Positions 8,558 through 16,642 are shown, numbered from the stretch's first letter. The stretch: 34,864 nucleotides of DNA from Bradyrhizobium sp. SRL28 (GCF_018596315.1 NZ_JAHEAG010000050.1:1-34864), one strand, 5' to 3'. Notes: generated by a model not told the origin, from the sequence alone. Numbers and translations are program-made.

Positions 8558-9076
8558 ATGTTCGACATCGGGTGGAGTGAACTGGTCGTCATCGCGGTTG
8601 TCGCGCTGATTGCCATCGGCCCGAAAGAGCTGCCGGGCGTGCTGCGCATGGTCGGGCAATGGATGGGCAAGGCGCGCAAGATGGCCGCCGAATTCCAGGG
8701 CCAGTTCCAGGAAGCCATGCGCGAGGCCGAAATGGCCGACCTCAAGAAGAGCTTTGACGAGGTCAAGGACGTGGCGACAGGCCTCTCGCCGGCCAATGTC
8801 ATGACCTCCCTGCAAAAGGACGTCGGCGACGCCCTGCAGATCGGCGACATCGACAAGCCTGCCACCACCCAACCCAACGACGCGCAGGTGGCGGCCGCGA
8901 TTGGCGAACCCGTCACCCCGACGACGCCGGCTGCGCCGACGCCGGAAACCTTCGCTGAAGCCGAGGCGCACGCGGCTGCCTCCGAGCCGCTGGCGATCAC
9001 GCGTGAAGTTCAGGCGGTCCAGCAGGACGTTGCACCGGCTGCACCTGACGTTCTCAAGGACGCCAAAGCGTCATGA
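8558..9076 (+). CDS. tatB: Sec-independent protein translocase subunit TatB
   Basis: This 172-residue protein forms the substrate receptor complex with TatC. The start MFDIGWSELVVIAVVALIAIGPKELPGVLR is diagnostic of TatB, with a membrane helix (about 6-21) ending in GPKELP and a long amphipathic helix running to about residue 80. The C-terminal 90 residues are Ala/Pro/Glu-rich and probably disordered. A GGAAG stretch precedes the ATG. Its stop overlaps the tatC start (ATGA at 9073-9076), so the two subunits are translationally coupled. Confidence 0.94.
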   Translation: MFDIGWSELVVIAVVALIAIGPKELPGVLRMVGQWMGKARKMAAEFQGQFQEAMREAEMADLKKSFDEVKDVATGLSPANVMTSLQKDVGDALQIGDIDKPATTQPNDAQVAAAIGEPVTPTTPAAPTPETFAEAEAHAAASEPLAITREVQAVQQDVAPAAPDVLKDAKAS

Positions 9077-9894
9077 CCATCGAAGACATCGAGGCCAGCA
9101 AGGCGCCATTGATGGATCATTTGATCGAGCTGCGCTCGCGGCTGATCAAGGCGCTGCTCGGCTTCGGCATTGCTTTCATCTTCTGCTTCTTCTTCGCCAA
9201 GCAGATCTACAACGTGCTGGTCTGGCCGTTCGTCTGGGTTGCGGGCGCGGAAAATTCGAAATTCATCTACACCGCGCTATTGGAATATTTCCTGACGCAA
9301 TTGAAGCTCGCGCTGTTCGGCGCCGGTTTCATCTCGTTCCCGATCGTGGCGACGCAGATCTACAAGTTCGTGGCGCCCGGGCTCTACAAGCACGAGCGCG
9401 GCGCGTTCCTGCCGTATCTGATCGCAACGCCGTTCTTCTTCCTGCTCGGCTCGCTGCTGGTTTATTTCATCGTGCTGCCGATGCTGGTGCGATTCTCGCT
9501 CGGCATGCAGCAGATGGGCGGCGAGGAGAGTGCGCAGATCCAGTTGTTGCCGAAGGTCGGCGAGTATCTGTCGCTGATGATGTCGCTGATCTTCGCCTTC
9601 GGCATCGCGTTCCAGCTGCCTGTCATCCTGACGTTGCTGGGGCGGATCGGTATCGTCAGCTCGAAGATGCTGCGCGAGAAGCGGCGCTATTTCATCGTCA
9701 TCGCCTTCGTGATCGCCGCCGTGCTGACGCCGCCCGACGTGATCAGCCAGGCCTCGCTCGCGATACCGCTGCTGGCGCTCTACGAGGGCGCGATCGTGGC
9801 GGTCCGCATGGTGGAAAAGAAGGCCGCCGCCGCGCAGGCCTCGACCACGCCCCCGCCCGCCAGCCCGCCCCCGGAAGCCAACCCGGCGGAATAG
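9073..9894 (+). CDS. tatC: Sec-independent protein translocase subunit TatC
   Basis: This 273-residue integral membrane protein is the core receptor for twin-arginine signals. The N-terminal MDHLIELRSRLIKAL segment, the APGLYKHERGAF loop and six hydrophobic segments are typical. The C-terminal 25 residues are Pro/Ala-rich. It is coupled to tatB by a 4-nt overlap and is followed by an R1 repeat before serS. Two proteins encoded further right (28071-28862 and 30246-30770) carry twin-arginine-type signals and are candidate substrates. Confidence 0.96.
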   Translation: MTIEDIEASKAPLMDHLIELRSRLIKALLGFGIAFIFCFFFAKQIYNVLVWPFVWVAGAENSKFIYTALLEYFLTQLKLALFGAGFISFPIVATQIYKFVAPGLYKHERGAFLPYLIATPFFFLLGSLLVYFIVLPMLVRFSLGMQQMGGEESAQIQLLPKVGEYLSLMMSLIFAFGIAFQLPVILTLLGRIGIVSSKMLREKRRYFIVIAFVIAAVLTPPDVISQASLAIPLLALYEGAIVAVRMVEKKAAAAQASTTPPPASPPPEANPAE

Positions 9895-9920
9895 GGCGTC
9901 GTTCTCGCCCCTTATCGGCC

Positions 9921-10020
9921 GTCATTCCCCGCGAAAGCGGGGAATCCAGTACGCCGCGGTCTCTCGATTCAGCACTGGCGTCTCTGGAATACTGGATCAC
10001 CCGCTTTCGCGGGTGATGAC
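9921..10020 (+). repeat. Two-hairpin intergenic repeat, family R1, copy B
   Basis: This is the shortest of three copies. It opens with GTCATTCCCCGCGAAAGCGGGGAA, shares ATCCAGTACGCCG, CTCTCGATT and CTCTGGAATACTGG with copy C, and ends with TCACCCGCTTTCGCGGGTGA. Here the second hairpin has a short TTTC-type loop instead of the 16-bp GTGCGCAATTGCGCAC palindrome of copies A and C. It fills the tatC-serS gap and ends 50 nt before the serS start. Confidence 0.8.
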
Positions 10021-10070
10021 CGGTGTGGTACTGGGATCGCGCCGTTATCGGCACGATTCAGGAATGGCCC

Positions 10071-11402
10071 ATGCACGACATCAAATCGATTCGCGACAAC
10101 CCCCAGGCGTTCGACGCCGGACTGAAGCGCCGCGGGCTGGCGCCGCTGTCGGCTGCGCTGCTGGCGATCGACGAGAAACGCCGTGCCGCGATCCTGGCGT
10201 CCGAGCAGGCGCAGGCGCGGCGCAATTCGGCATCGAAGGAAATCGGCGAGGCCAAGAAGGCCAAGGATGACGCACGCGCCACCAAGCTGATGGCCGAAGT
10301 CGCCGAGCTCAAGACCACGATGCCGGAGCTCGAGCTTGCCGCGAAGACCGCGGACGAGGAGCTGGCGAAAGAACTCGCGGCAATCCCGAACCTGCCGCTC
10401 GAGGACGTGCCCGAAGGCGCAGACGAGCACGGCAATGTGCAGCGTCACGTCTACGGCAAGATCCGCAACTACGCCTTCACGCCGAAGCCGCATGACGATC
10501 TCGGTGGTGCCCTCGGCTACATGGATTTCGAGGCGGCCGCAAAACTCAGCGGCGCGCGCTTCGTCGTGCTGAAGAAGGGACTCGCGCGGCTAGAGCGTGC
10601 CATCGGGCAATTCATGCTCGACCTCCACACAGGCGAGCATGGTTACACCGAGATCAATCCGCCACTATTGGTGCGCAACGACGTGATGTTCGGCACGGGG
10701 CAGTTGCCGAAGTTTGAAGACGATCAGTTCTGGGCCATCAAGGGCGAGTTGCTTGCGGCGCCTGATGAACGATTGAAGACCGAACGCCTCGGCCTCATTC
10801 CCACCGCCGAAGTCTCGCTGACCAACCTCGTTCGCGAATCCATCGTCGATGAAAAAGAGCTGCCGATGCGCCTCACCGCGTTGACGCCGTGCTTCCGCGC
10901 TGAAGCGGGCGCTGCGGGCCGCGATACCCGTGGCATGATCCGGCAGCATCAATTCACCAAGGTCGAACTGGTCTCGATCGCGACGCCGGAGACCAGCAAG
11001 GACGAGCATGAGCGCATGCTCTCATGCGCAGAAGAGGTACTGAAAAAGCTCGATCTGCATTACCGCGTGATGACGCTATGCTCCGGCGACATGGGCTTTT
11101 CCGCGCAAAAAACCTACGACATCGAGGTCTGGATGCCGGGGCAGGGCGAGGGCGGTGCTTACCGCGAAATTTCGAGCTGCTCGGTGTGCGGCGACTTCCA
11201 GGCGCGGCGCATGGATGCGCGCTCACGTGGGCCTGATGGCAAGCCGCGTTTCGTGCATACGCTGAACGGCTCCGGCACGGCGGTCGGCCGTGCGCTGATT
11301 GCGGTCATGGAAACCTATCAGCAGGAAAACGGCGCGATCGCGGTGCCGGACGTGTTGCAGCCCTATATGGGCGGGCTCAAGACAATCGAGCGGGACAAAT
11401 AG
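10071..11402 (+). CDS. serS: Serine--tRNA ligase
   Basis: Seryl-tRNA synthetase, 443 residues, class II; it charges tRNA-Ser and selenocysteine tRNA. The N-terminal half (about 1-110) is the long antiparallel coiled-coil arm that grips the tRNA variable arm, rich in Ala, Lys and Glu. The catalytic core shows motif 2 (CFRAEAGAAGRDTRG) and motif 3 (NGSGTAVGRALIAVMETYQ), ending in the typical VPDVLQPYMGG. ATG at 10071 is selected over an in-frame GTG at 10023 because it begins the conserved MHDIKSIRDNP and follows AGGAA. It is followed after 12 nt by a small unknown gene. Confidence 0.97.
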   Translation: MHDIKSIRDNPQAFDAGLKRRGLAPLSAALLAIDEKRRAAILASEQAQARRNSASKEIGEAKKAKDDARATKLMAEVAELKTTMPELELAAKTADEELAKELAAIPNLPLEDVPEGADEHGNVQRHVYGKIRNYAFTPKPHDDLGGALGYMDFEAAAKLSGARFVVLKKGLARLERAIGQFMLDLHTGEHGYTEINPPLLVRNDVMFGTGQLPKFEDDQFWAIKGELLAAPDERLKTERLGLIPTAEVSLTNLVRESIVDEKELPMRLTALTPCFRAEAGAAGRDTRGMIRQHQFTKVELVSIATPETSKDEHERMLSCAEEVLKKLDLHYRVMTLCSGDMGFSAQKTYDIEVWMPGQGEGGAYREISSCSVCGDFQARRMDARSRGPDGKPRFVHTLNGSGTAVGRALIAVMETYQQENGAIAVPDVLQPYMGGLKTIERDK

Positions 11403-11414
11403 CGCAAGGCAAAA

Positions 11415-11834
11415 ATGGCATTGCATCGCGACATCCTTTGGATCGGGAGGCAATGGGCTGTTACCGGCCACGGCATGCAATTGATCGATCAACGGCTGAT
11501 GGGTGCCTTCGATATCGAGGTGGCGCGGCTGTGGGACGACGATCTGATCGAGCGCATGCATGCCAAGGAGTGGCTCAACGCCGCGGATTTCGACAAGGGG
11601 CTGGCGGTTGCGCGAACGCGACATCCGCAGCCGCAGGCGGGATCGACGTCGGTGGTTGCGCCGCCGGCTCCAGCGATCGAGCCCATCGCGCCGCCTCCGG
11701 CACCGCCAGAGGCCGTGAGCCCACAGCCTCTACCCATCGAGCCGTCAAAGCAGGGATCGCCGGACCTGCAGATGAAAATCGACGGCGGCGCCAGATTCGC
11801 GCGCCCTTGGCGCGTCTGGGTGAAGAAAACATGA
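11415..11834 (+). CDS. Unknown Pro-rich protein between serS and surE
   Basis: This 139-residue protein has no domain I recognise. Residues 1-72 look like a folded unit (RDILWIGRQWAVTGHGMQLI, then VARLWDDDLIERMHAKEWL). Residues 73-115 are a Pro/Ala/Glu linker, and the last 20 residues are basic with FARPWRVWVKKT. No signal peptide or membrane helix is seen, so it is probably cytoplasmic. It starts 12 nt after serS and precedes surE by about 100 nt, suggesting co-transcription with serS. Codon use is like that of its neighbours. I regard it as a real gene, because the N-terminal part has ordinary protein composition and the reading frame is uninterrupted. Confidence 0.7.
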   Translation: MALHRDILWIGRQWAVTGHGMQLIDQRLMGAFDIEVARLWDDDLIERMHAKEWLNAADFDKGLAVARTRHPQPQAGSTSVVAPPAPAIEPIAPPPAPPEAVSPQPLPIEPSKQGSPDLQMKIDGGARFARPWRVWVKKT

Positions 11835-11930
11835 GGAAATGGGCCGGTTTGCGTCCGCCGCGATAGCCGGATAAGACGACGCCCAAAGGCAAGAGCCTGC
11901 CTCGACCTGAACCAGAAGGCATTTTGACGG

Positions 11931-12698
11931 ATGCGAATTCTCTGCACCAACGACGACGGCATCCATGCGCCAGGCCTCAAGATCGTCGAAGAGATCGCCC
12001 GCGCGCTGTCCGACGACGTCTGGATCGTGGCGCCGGAGCTCGATCAGTCCGGCGTCTCGCATTCGTTGTCGCTGAACGATCCCTTGCGGCTGCGCGAAGT
12101 CGGTCCGCGCCATTTCGCGGTGCGGGGCACGCCGACCGATTGCGTGATCATGGGCTCGCGCCACATCCTCGGCGAGAAGGGGCCCGATCTCGTGCTGTCC
12201 GGCGTCAACAAGGGCCGCAACGTCGCCGAGGACGTCGTCTATTCCGGCACCATCGCCGGCGCCCTCGAAGGCACGATCCTGGGGATTCCGTCATTCGCGC
12301 TGAGCCAGGAATTTTCCATCGAGACCCGTCACGCGCCGCTGTGGGACACCGCGCTGAAATTCGGCCCGGATATCCTGCGCAAGGTGATCGATGCGGGCGT
12401 GCCGAAGAACACGGTGATCAACGTCAATTTCCCCGCCTGCACGCCCGACCAGGTCAAGGGCGTTCGCGTGACGCGGCAGGGCAAGCGCAATCTCGGCTTC
12501 CTCAAGGTCGACAAGCGCCACGATGGCCGTGGCAATCCTTATTTCTGGATCGGCTTTGAGCGCGCCGCGATGATGGATACGCCGGCCGAAGGCACCGATC
12601 TCGCGGCGCTTGCGGCACGCTACGTATCGGTCACGCCGCTGCGGCTCGATCGCACCGATGAAGCGTTCTCGGAAGCGCTGACGACGACGTTGAAGTGA
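11931..12698 (+). CDS. surE: 5'/3'-nucleotidase SurE
   Basis: This 255-residue metal-dependent nucleoside monophosphate phosphatase may also act on short polyphosphate and supports stationary-phase survival in several bacteria. Metal and phosphate ligands of the family are visible: N7-D8-D9 in CTNDDGIHAPG, S40 in DQSGVSHS, and N93 in SGVNKGRN. The SGTIAGALEG segment is also typical. The ATG at 11931 gives the classical MRILCTNDDG start. In enterobacteria surE, pcm and nlpD are adjacent; here the same three occur in the same order but with a minus-strand receiver gene between surE and pcm. Confidence 0.96.
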   Translation: MRILCTNDDGIHAPGLKIVEEIARALSDDVWIVAPELDQSGVSHSLSLNDPLRLREVGPRHFAVRGTPTDCVIMGSRHILGEKGPDLVLSGVNKGRNVAEDVVYSGTIAGALEGTILGIPSFALSQEFSIETRHAPLWDTALKFGPDILRKVIDAGVPKNTVINVNFPACTPDQVKGVRVTRQGKRNLGFLKVDKRHDGRGNPYFWIGFERAAMMDTPAEGTDLAALAARYVSVTPLRLDRTDEAFSEALTTTLK

Positions 12699-12714
12699 TG
12701 CGCGAGGCGGTGCA

Positions 12715-12802
12715 GTAGCCCGGATGGAGCGAAGCGCAATCCGGGATCAGTGTGCCGGCCCGCAAGATCGCCCCGGATTGCGCTGCGCTCCATCCGGGCT
12801 AC
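12715..12802. repeat. Palindromic repeat, family R2, copy 1
   Basis: GTAGCCCGGATGGAGCG at the left end pairs with CGCTCCATCCGGGCTAC at the right end, with AATCCGG and CCGGATTGCG forming the inner stem. Similar elements lie at 15566-15654 and 28876-28996. It separates the convergent surE and receiver genes and may serve as a two-way transcript end. Confidence 0.85.
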
Positions 12803-12814
12803 GCGTGGAGGCGC

Positions 12815-13192
12815 CTAAACCGGCGCGCTCTTCATCGTAGCGGCGATGACCTGGGCCAGCGTTTCCAGTTGGAACGGCTTCTGCAGCGCGGGGCGGTCGC
12901 GATATTCCTGGGGCAGGCCGGAGGAGCCGTAGCCGGTTGCAAAGATGAACGGGCGGTTGCGCGCCGTGATCAGCTCGGCCACCGGCGTGATTACCTTGCC
13001 GTTGACGTTGACGTCGAGAATGGCGAGGTCGAATTCGGTCGATTGCACCAGCTTGACCGCTTCGCCGATTTCGCCGGCCTCGGCAGCTACGCTGTGGCCC
13101 AGCTCTTCCAGCATGTCAGCGACCATCATCCGGATCATAACCTCGTCTTCAACGAGGAAAACAGAACAGCCTGCCGGCCGTGTCGCTATCAT
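12815..13192 (-). CDS. Single-domain response regulator of the PFxFATGY class
   Basis: This 125-residue protein is a receiver domain with no output domain. The acidic pair E15-D16 (LVEDE), phosphoacceptor D60 (LAILDVNV), T86 and K105 (LQKPF) are all present, so it should be phosphorylatable. Residues 81-89 read PFIFATGYG, the motif of the alphaproteobacterial single-domain regulators exemplified by Sinorhizobium Sma0114 and Sphingomonas SdrG, several of which act in the general stress response. ATG at 13192 is chosen for the AAGGA 8 nt upstream; earlier in-frame starts lack this. An exact EcfG-type promoter lies about 120 nt upstream. No cognate kinase is nearby. Confidence 0.9.
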   Translation of the reverse strand: MIATRPAGCSVFLVEDEVMIRMMVADMLEELGHSVAAEAGEIGEAVKLVQSTEFDLAILDVNVNGKVITPVAELITARNRPFIFATGYGSSGLPQEYRDRPALQKPFQLETLAQVIAATMKSAPV

Positions 13193-13314
13193 GAGGGGAA
13201 TCCTTGCCCTTCCAAGGCTTTGAGGTTCGCAAAAAACACCCCTGGGCGCAATGTCGACATGAACCGGTACGCTTGGAAGCACAAAAGACTCCGTCGACGG
13301 ATTAACCGTGCCCT

Positions 13315-13339
13315 AACGCCGGGGCAGCTTAGCAGTTCC
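13315..13339 (-). promoter_or_regulatory. EcfG-type (general stress response) promoter for the receiver gene
   Basis: Read on the minus strand, GGAAC (13335-13339) is followed by exactly 16 nt and then CGTT (13315-13318). This matches the published alphaproteobacterial EcfG consensus GGAAC-N16/17-CGTT. Transcription would start near 13308, giving an untranslated leader of about 115 nt. The match is in the divergent receiver/pcm gap and points at the receiver gene. Confidence 0.65.
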
Positions 13340-13431
13340 CGTAGCCGGAACCAAAATCTTGAGGAAATTCTTCCTTAAGTGCGCGCACGCTATTACATCT
13401 CGGCGAGGCCTGAGCCCGCCGCGAGACCGCA

Positions 13432-14076
13432 ATGTCGCAAGAACCGCCCGAGAAGATGATGTTTCAGCTCACCCTGCGGCGGCGGGGGATCAGCGACCAG
13501 GCGGTGCTGCGTACCATGGAAGAGGTGCCGCGGGAGGTTTTCGTGGCGGCTGGCGACCGCGGTCATGCCTACCGCGACAGCGCGCTCGGCATCGCCTGCG
13601 GGCAGACGATCAGCCAGCCTTTCGTGGTGGCCTACATGACCGAGCAGCTGCAACTGCAGAAGGGCCACAAGGTCCTCGAGATCGGTACCGGCTCCGGCTA
13701 TCAGGCCGCGGTGCTGTCGCGGTTATGCGCGCACGTTCTCACCATTGAGCGCTACCGGACGCTGGCGGACACGGCCCGCGACCGGCTCGAAGCGCTCGGC
13801 TATTACAATATCGAGGTGATGAACGGCGACGGCTTCGACATCCCGCCGGGCGCCGGCGATTTCGACCGCATCATCGTGACGGCTGCGATGGAGCAAATTC
13901 CGGAAAAGCTGCAGGAGCGGCTGCTGCCGCGCGGCATCCTGATCGCACCGGTCGGCCCGCATCACGGCACCCAGACGCTGGTCAGGGTGACCAGGGCGGA
14001 TAGCGGATTCGAGCGCAAGGAATTGGTCGATGTCCGCTTCGTCCCGGCGCTGCCGGGAATCGCGCGCGAGCTCTAG
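13432..14076 (+). CDS. pcm: Protein-L-isoaspartate O-methyltransferase
   Basis: This 214-residue S-adenosylmethionine-dependent enzyme methylates isoaspartyl residues in aged proteins and so starts their repair. The family substrate loop GQTISQP (57-63) and SAM motif I VLEIGTGSGYQAAV (81-94) are clear, with the later DRIIVTAAMEQIP acidic motif. The chosen ATG (13432) has a poor ribosome site; an internal ATG at 13456 (MMFQLTLRRRG) is a possible true start. A TTGGCGG/CCGCCAA hairpin follows the gene. Its neighbours surE and nlpD are stationary-phase partners in other bacteria. Confidence 0.95.
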   Translation: MSQEPPEKMMFQLTLRRRGISDQAVLRTMEEVPREVFVAAGDRGHAYRDSALGIACGQTISQPFVVAYMTEQLQLQKGHKVLEIGTGSGYQAAVLSRLCAHVLTIERYRTLADTARDRLEALGYYNIEVMNGDGFDIPPGAGDFDRIIVTAAMEQIPEKLQERLLPRGILIAPVGPHHGTQTLVRVTRADSGFERKELVDVRFVPALPGIAREL

Positions 14077-14084
14077 AAACCGAA

Positions 14085-14101
14085 TTGGCGGTTCCCGCCA
14101 A
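14085..14101 (+). terminator. Hairpin after pcm
   Basis: TTGGCGG-TTC-CCGCCAA is a perfect 7-bp stem 8 nt after the pcm stop. Only a scattered T-rich stretch follows, so it is a weak intrinsic terminator candidate that would leave nlpD to its own promoter. Confidence 0.4.
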
Positions 14102-14184
14102 CATCTTATTCCAAGGGTTAAGCGGTTATTTACTCGGGAGGTGTTTACTCAAAACAGTATTTTGTTGCGTACGAGTGAGTAACC

Positions 14185-15552
14185 ATGTCCCGTCTCGCCG
14201 AGTTGCTTCGCTCGCGTCGGGTGCCGCAAGTAGCGGTGCTGACGCTGATGTCGGTCGGCTTTGCCGGCTGCAGCGCCGATATGCAGACGCGCTTTTCCGA
14301 CTTCTCCAATCCCTTTGCCTCGCAGCCCGAAGCGACCGGTTCGGTGCGCACGCCCGCCGTCGAACGCCGCGAGCCGCCGCAATATGCCCGGCCGCAGGCC
14401 TCCGCGCCGCAATACCAGTCCCAACCCTTGCCAGCGCCCGCCGTCGCTGCGCCGCCCGCTTATCCGGCCAGTTCGGGCGGGGTGTCGGGAGGAGGGCGCG
14501 GGATTTCGTCCTATGCGCCGCCGTCCCAATCGCCCATCGAGACCACCGCCACGGTACCGCCGCGCTCGGTCGCAGCCGCACGCCCGGCTGCGCAGGGCGG
14601 CACTACGATCATCGTCGGCACCAGCGACACGCTCGACCTTCTGGCCAAGCGCTACAACGTTTCAGCCGCCGCGATCCTGCAGGCCAATGGCTACAAGGGC
14701 CCGCGCGTGCTGTCGCCTGGCCAGCAACTGATCATTCCGAAGCAGGCCGCGGTGGCTGCAGCCGCGCCGGCTCCCGCGCCGGCGGCCAGCAAGCCCGTTG
14801 CCGTCTCGGCGGCGGCGCCGAGCGTCCATGTCGTCAATCGCGGCGATACGCTGATGAGCATCGCGCGCCGGAACAATGTGCCGGTGACCGAGCTCGCCAA
14901 GGCCAACAATCTCGATCAGTCCGCCAAGCTCAGCCTCGGCATGAAGCTCACCGTGCCCGGTTCGAAGTCCGCGGCCGCCGCGCCAGTGGCACAGGCCGTC
15001 GCTGCCGCACCCGCCCAGCCGGTCGCCCCGGTTGCGGCGCCGGCTACCAAGCTGGCCTCGGCCGGTGGTCTGCCGCAGAGTGCGCGGCTGGCGTCGGCTA
15101 CCACCAATGTCGTGGAAGAAAAGCCCATCGTCGAGCAAACCTCGGTCAAGCCCAGCGAAGCCACCGGCGCACTGCCGACCTTCCGCTGGCCGGTGCGCGG
15201 CAAGGTGATCACGAGCTACGGCGCCAAGACCAACGGCAAGTCGAATGACGGCATCAACCTGGCGGTGCCCGAAGGCACGCCGGTGAAGGCGGCGGAAGAT
15301 GGCGTGGTCGCTTATTCCGGCAACGAGCTCAAGGGTTACGGCAATCTGGTTCTGGTGCGGCACTCCAACGGTTACGTCACCGCATATGCCCATGCGAGTG
15401 AACTGCTGGTAAAGCGCGGCGACACGATCAAGCGCGGCCAGATCATTGCCAAGTCGGGTCAATCGGGTGAGGTGGGGTCGCCACAGCTCCACTTCGAGAT
15501 CCGCAAGGGATCTTCACCGGTTGACCCGCTTCAATTCCTGAACGGGGCGTAG
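14185..15552 (+). CDS. nlpD: NlpD-like lipoprotein with two LysM domains and a degenerate LytM/M23 domain
   Basis: The protein is 455 residues. A signal peptide ends in a lipobox (SVGFAGC, C29), so it should be a lipoprotein. Two LysM peptidoglycan-binding domains lie at about 141-187 and 213-258, separated by Ala/Pro linkers, and an M23/LytM domain at about 335-451. The zinc-ligand motif HxGxD of active M23 enzymes reads N354-D-G-I-N358, and the HxH motif reads Q434-L-H436; only H403 and H436 remain. This pattern is like E. coli NlpD, a non-catalytic activator of the amidase AmiC, so an activator role in daughter-cell separation is inferred. The gene follows pcm as in enterobacteria. A DipM-like role is an alternative. 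Confidence 0.86.
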   Translation: MSRLAELLRSRRVPQVAVLTLMSVGFAGCSADMQTRFSDFSNPFASQPEATGSVRTPAVERREPPQYARPQASAPQYQSQPLPAPAVAAPPAYPASSGGVSGGGRGISSYAPPSQSPIETTATVPPRSVAAARPAAQGGTTIIVGTSDTLDLLAKRYNVSAAAILQANGYKGPRVLSPGQQLIIPKQAAVAAAAPAPAPAASKPVAVSAAAPSVHVVNRGDTLMSIARRNNVPVTELAKANNLDQSAKLSLGMKLTVPGSKSAAAAPVAQAVAAAPAQPVAPVAAPATKLASAGGLPQSARLASATTNVVEEKPIVEQTSVKPSEATGALPTFRWPVRGKVITSYGAKTNGKSNDGINLAVPEGTPVKAAEDGVVAYSGNELKGYGNLVLVRHSNGYVTAYAHASELLVKRGDTIKRGQIIAKSGQSGEVGSPQLHFEIRKGSSPVDPLQFLNGA

Positions 15553-15565
15553 CAGTAGCAAGAGT

Positions 15566-15654
15566 GTAGCCCGGATGCAGCGAAGCGAAATCCGGGGCCG
15601 GTCTCTCAAGCGGCTAAACTGTTCCCGGATTGCGCTGCGCTCCATCCGGGCTAC
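15566..15654. repeat. Palindromic repeat, family R2, copy 2
   Basis: This element has the same design as 12715-12802: GTAGCCCGGATGCAGCG on the left, CGCTCCATCCGGGCTAC on the right, with inner AAATCCGGGG and TTCCCGGATTGCG. It lies between the convergent nlpD and DUF815 genes, starting 14 nt after the nlpD stop, and probably contributes to both transcript ends. Confidence 0.85.
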
Positions 15655-15670
15655 GGGTTTCGCGAAACGC

Positions 15671-16642
15671 CTACTTCCCCGAAAGCCTCACGCCCAGACG
15701 TCCCGCCAGTTCCTGCGTGAACTGCCAGGCGACGCGGCCCGACCGCGAGCCGCGCGTGGTCGACCATTCCAGCGCCTCGCGCTCCAGCTCTTCGTCACCC
15801 ATCTTGATGCCGTAATGGCCGCAATAGCCGCGTACCATGGCCAGGTATTCATCCTGGCTGCAGCGATGGAAGCCGAGCCAGAGACCAAAACGGTCCGACA
15901 GTGATACCTTCTCCTCGACCGCTTCACCGGGGTTGATCGCGGTCGAACGCTCGTTCTCGATCATCTCGCGCGCCAGCAGGTGTCGCCGATTCGAGGTGGC
16001 GTAGAGGATGACGTTGTCGGGACGTCCCTCGATGCCGCCTTCCAGCACTGCCTTCAGCGATTTGTAGGAGGCGTCGTTGCCGTCGAAGGAGAGGTCGTCG
16101 CAGAACACGATGAAGCGGAAATCGGAGCTGCGCAGGAGATCCATCAGGCCGGGCAGGCTCTCGATGTCCTCGCGGTGGATCTCGATCAGCTTCAGCCGGT
16201 CGGCCGGCTTGCGGTCGATGTTGATATTGGCGTGAGTGGCCTTCACCAGCGACGACTTGCCCATGCCGCGCGCGCCCCACAGCAGCGCGTTGTTGGCAGG
16301 CAGCCCGTCGGCAAAGCGCTCGGTGTTTTCGATCAGGATGTCCCGCATCCGGTCGATCCCCTTGAGCAGGCCGAGGTCGACGCGGCTGACGCGCGGCACC
16401 GGCGAAAGGCGTCCGTCCGGATGCCAGACAAAGGCGTCGGCGGAGCCGAACGACTCGAGCCTCCCACCCGCCGGAGAGGCCGCGGAAAGGTGTCCGGCGA
16501 TGGCTTCCAGCGCGGTTGCGATCCGCTCGGCCGTGGCACCGTTAAGGCTGTTTGCCGGACGTTTTGTCGCGGTTTTTGCAAGGGCTCGCGAGGCCGCCTT
16601 GGGGGCGGCGCGAGCCGCTGTTTTCTTGGCTTTTTTCGACAT
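15671..16642 (-). CDS. DUF815 AAA+ ATPase with a Lys/Ala-rich N-terminal tail
   Basis: This 323-residue P-loop ATPase of the DUF815 family has no settled function. Walker A is GARGMGKS (123-130), Walker B is FIVFCDD (177-183), and an arginine-rich sensor-like segment (ATSNRRHLL) follows. The first 30 residues are almost wholly Lys, Ala, Arg and Thr (KKAKKTAARAAPKA and so on), resembling histone H1-like tails and suggesting nucleic-acid or acidic-partner binding. ATG at 16642 is selected because AGGAA lies 8 nt upstream; an earlier in-frame start adds 28 unlikely residues. It diverges from yajC across 194 nt. Confidence 0.87.
   Translation of the reverse strand: MSKKAKKTAARAAPKAASRALAKTATKRPANSLNGATAERIATALEAIAGHLSAASPAGGRLESFGSADAFVWHPDGRLSPVPRVSRVDLGLLKGIDRMRDILIENTERFADGLPANNALLWGARGMGKSSLVKATHANINIDRKPADRLKLIEIHREDIESLPGLMDLLRSSDFRFIVFCDDLSFDGNDASYKSLKAVLEGGIEGRPDNVILYATSNRRHLLAREMIENERSTAINPGEAVEEKVSLSDRFGLWLGFHRCSQDEYLAMVRGYCGHYGIKMGDEELEREALEWSTTRGSRSGRVAWQFTQELAGRLGVRLSGK

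Noticed and set aside
14085..15248. 387-codon plus-strand frame overlapping nlpD
   Set aside because: It is Arg/Ala-rich with no motifs, while the overlapping frame has a lipobox, two LysM domains and a LytM domain.
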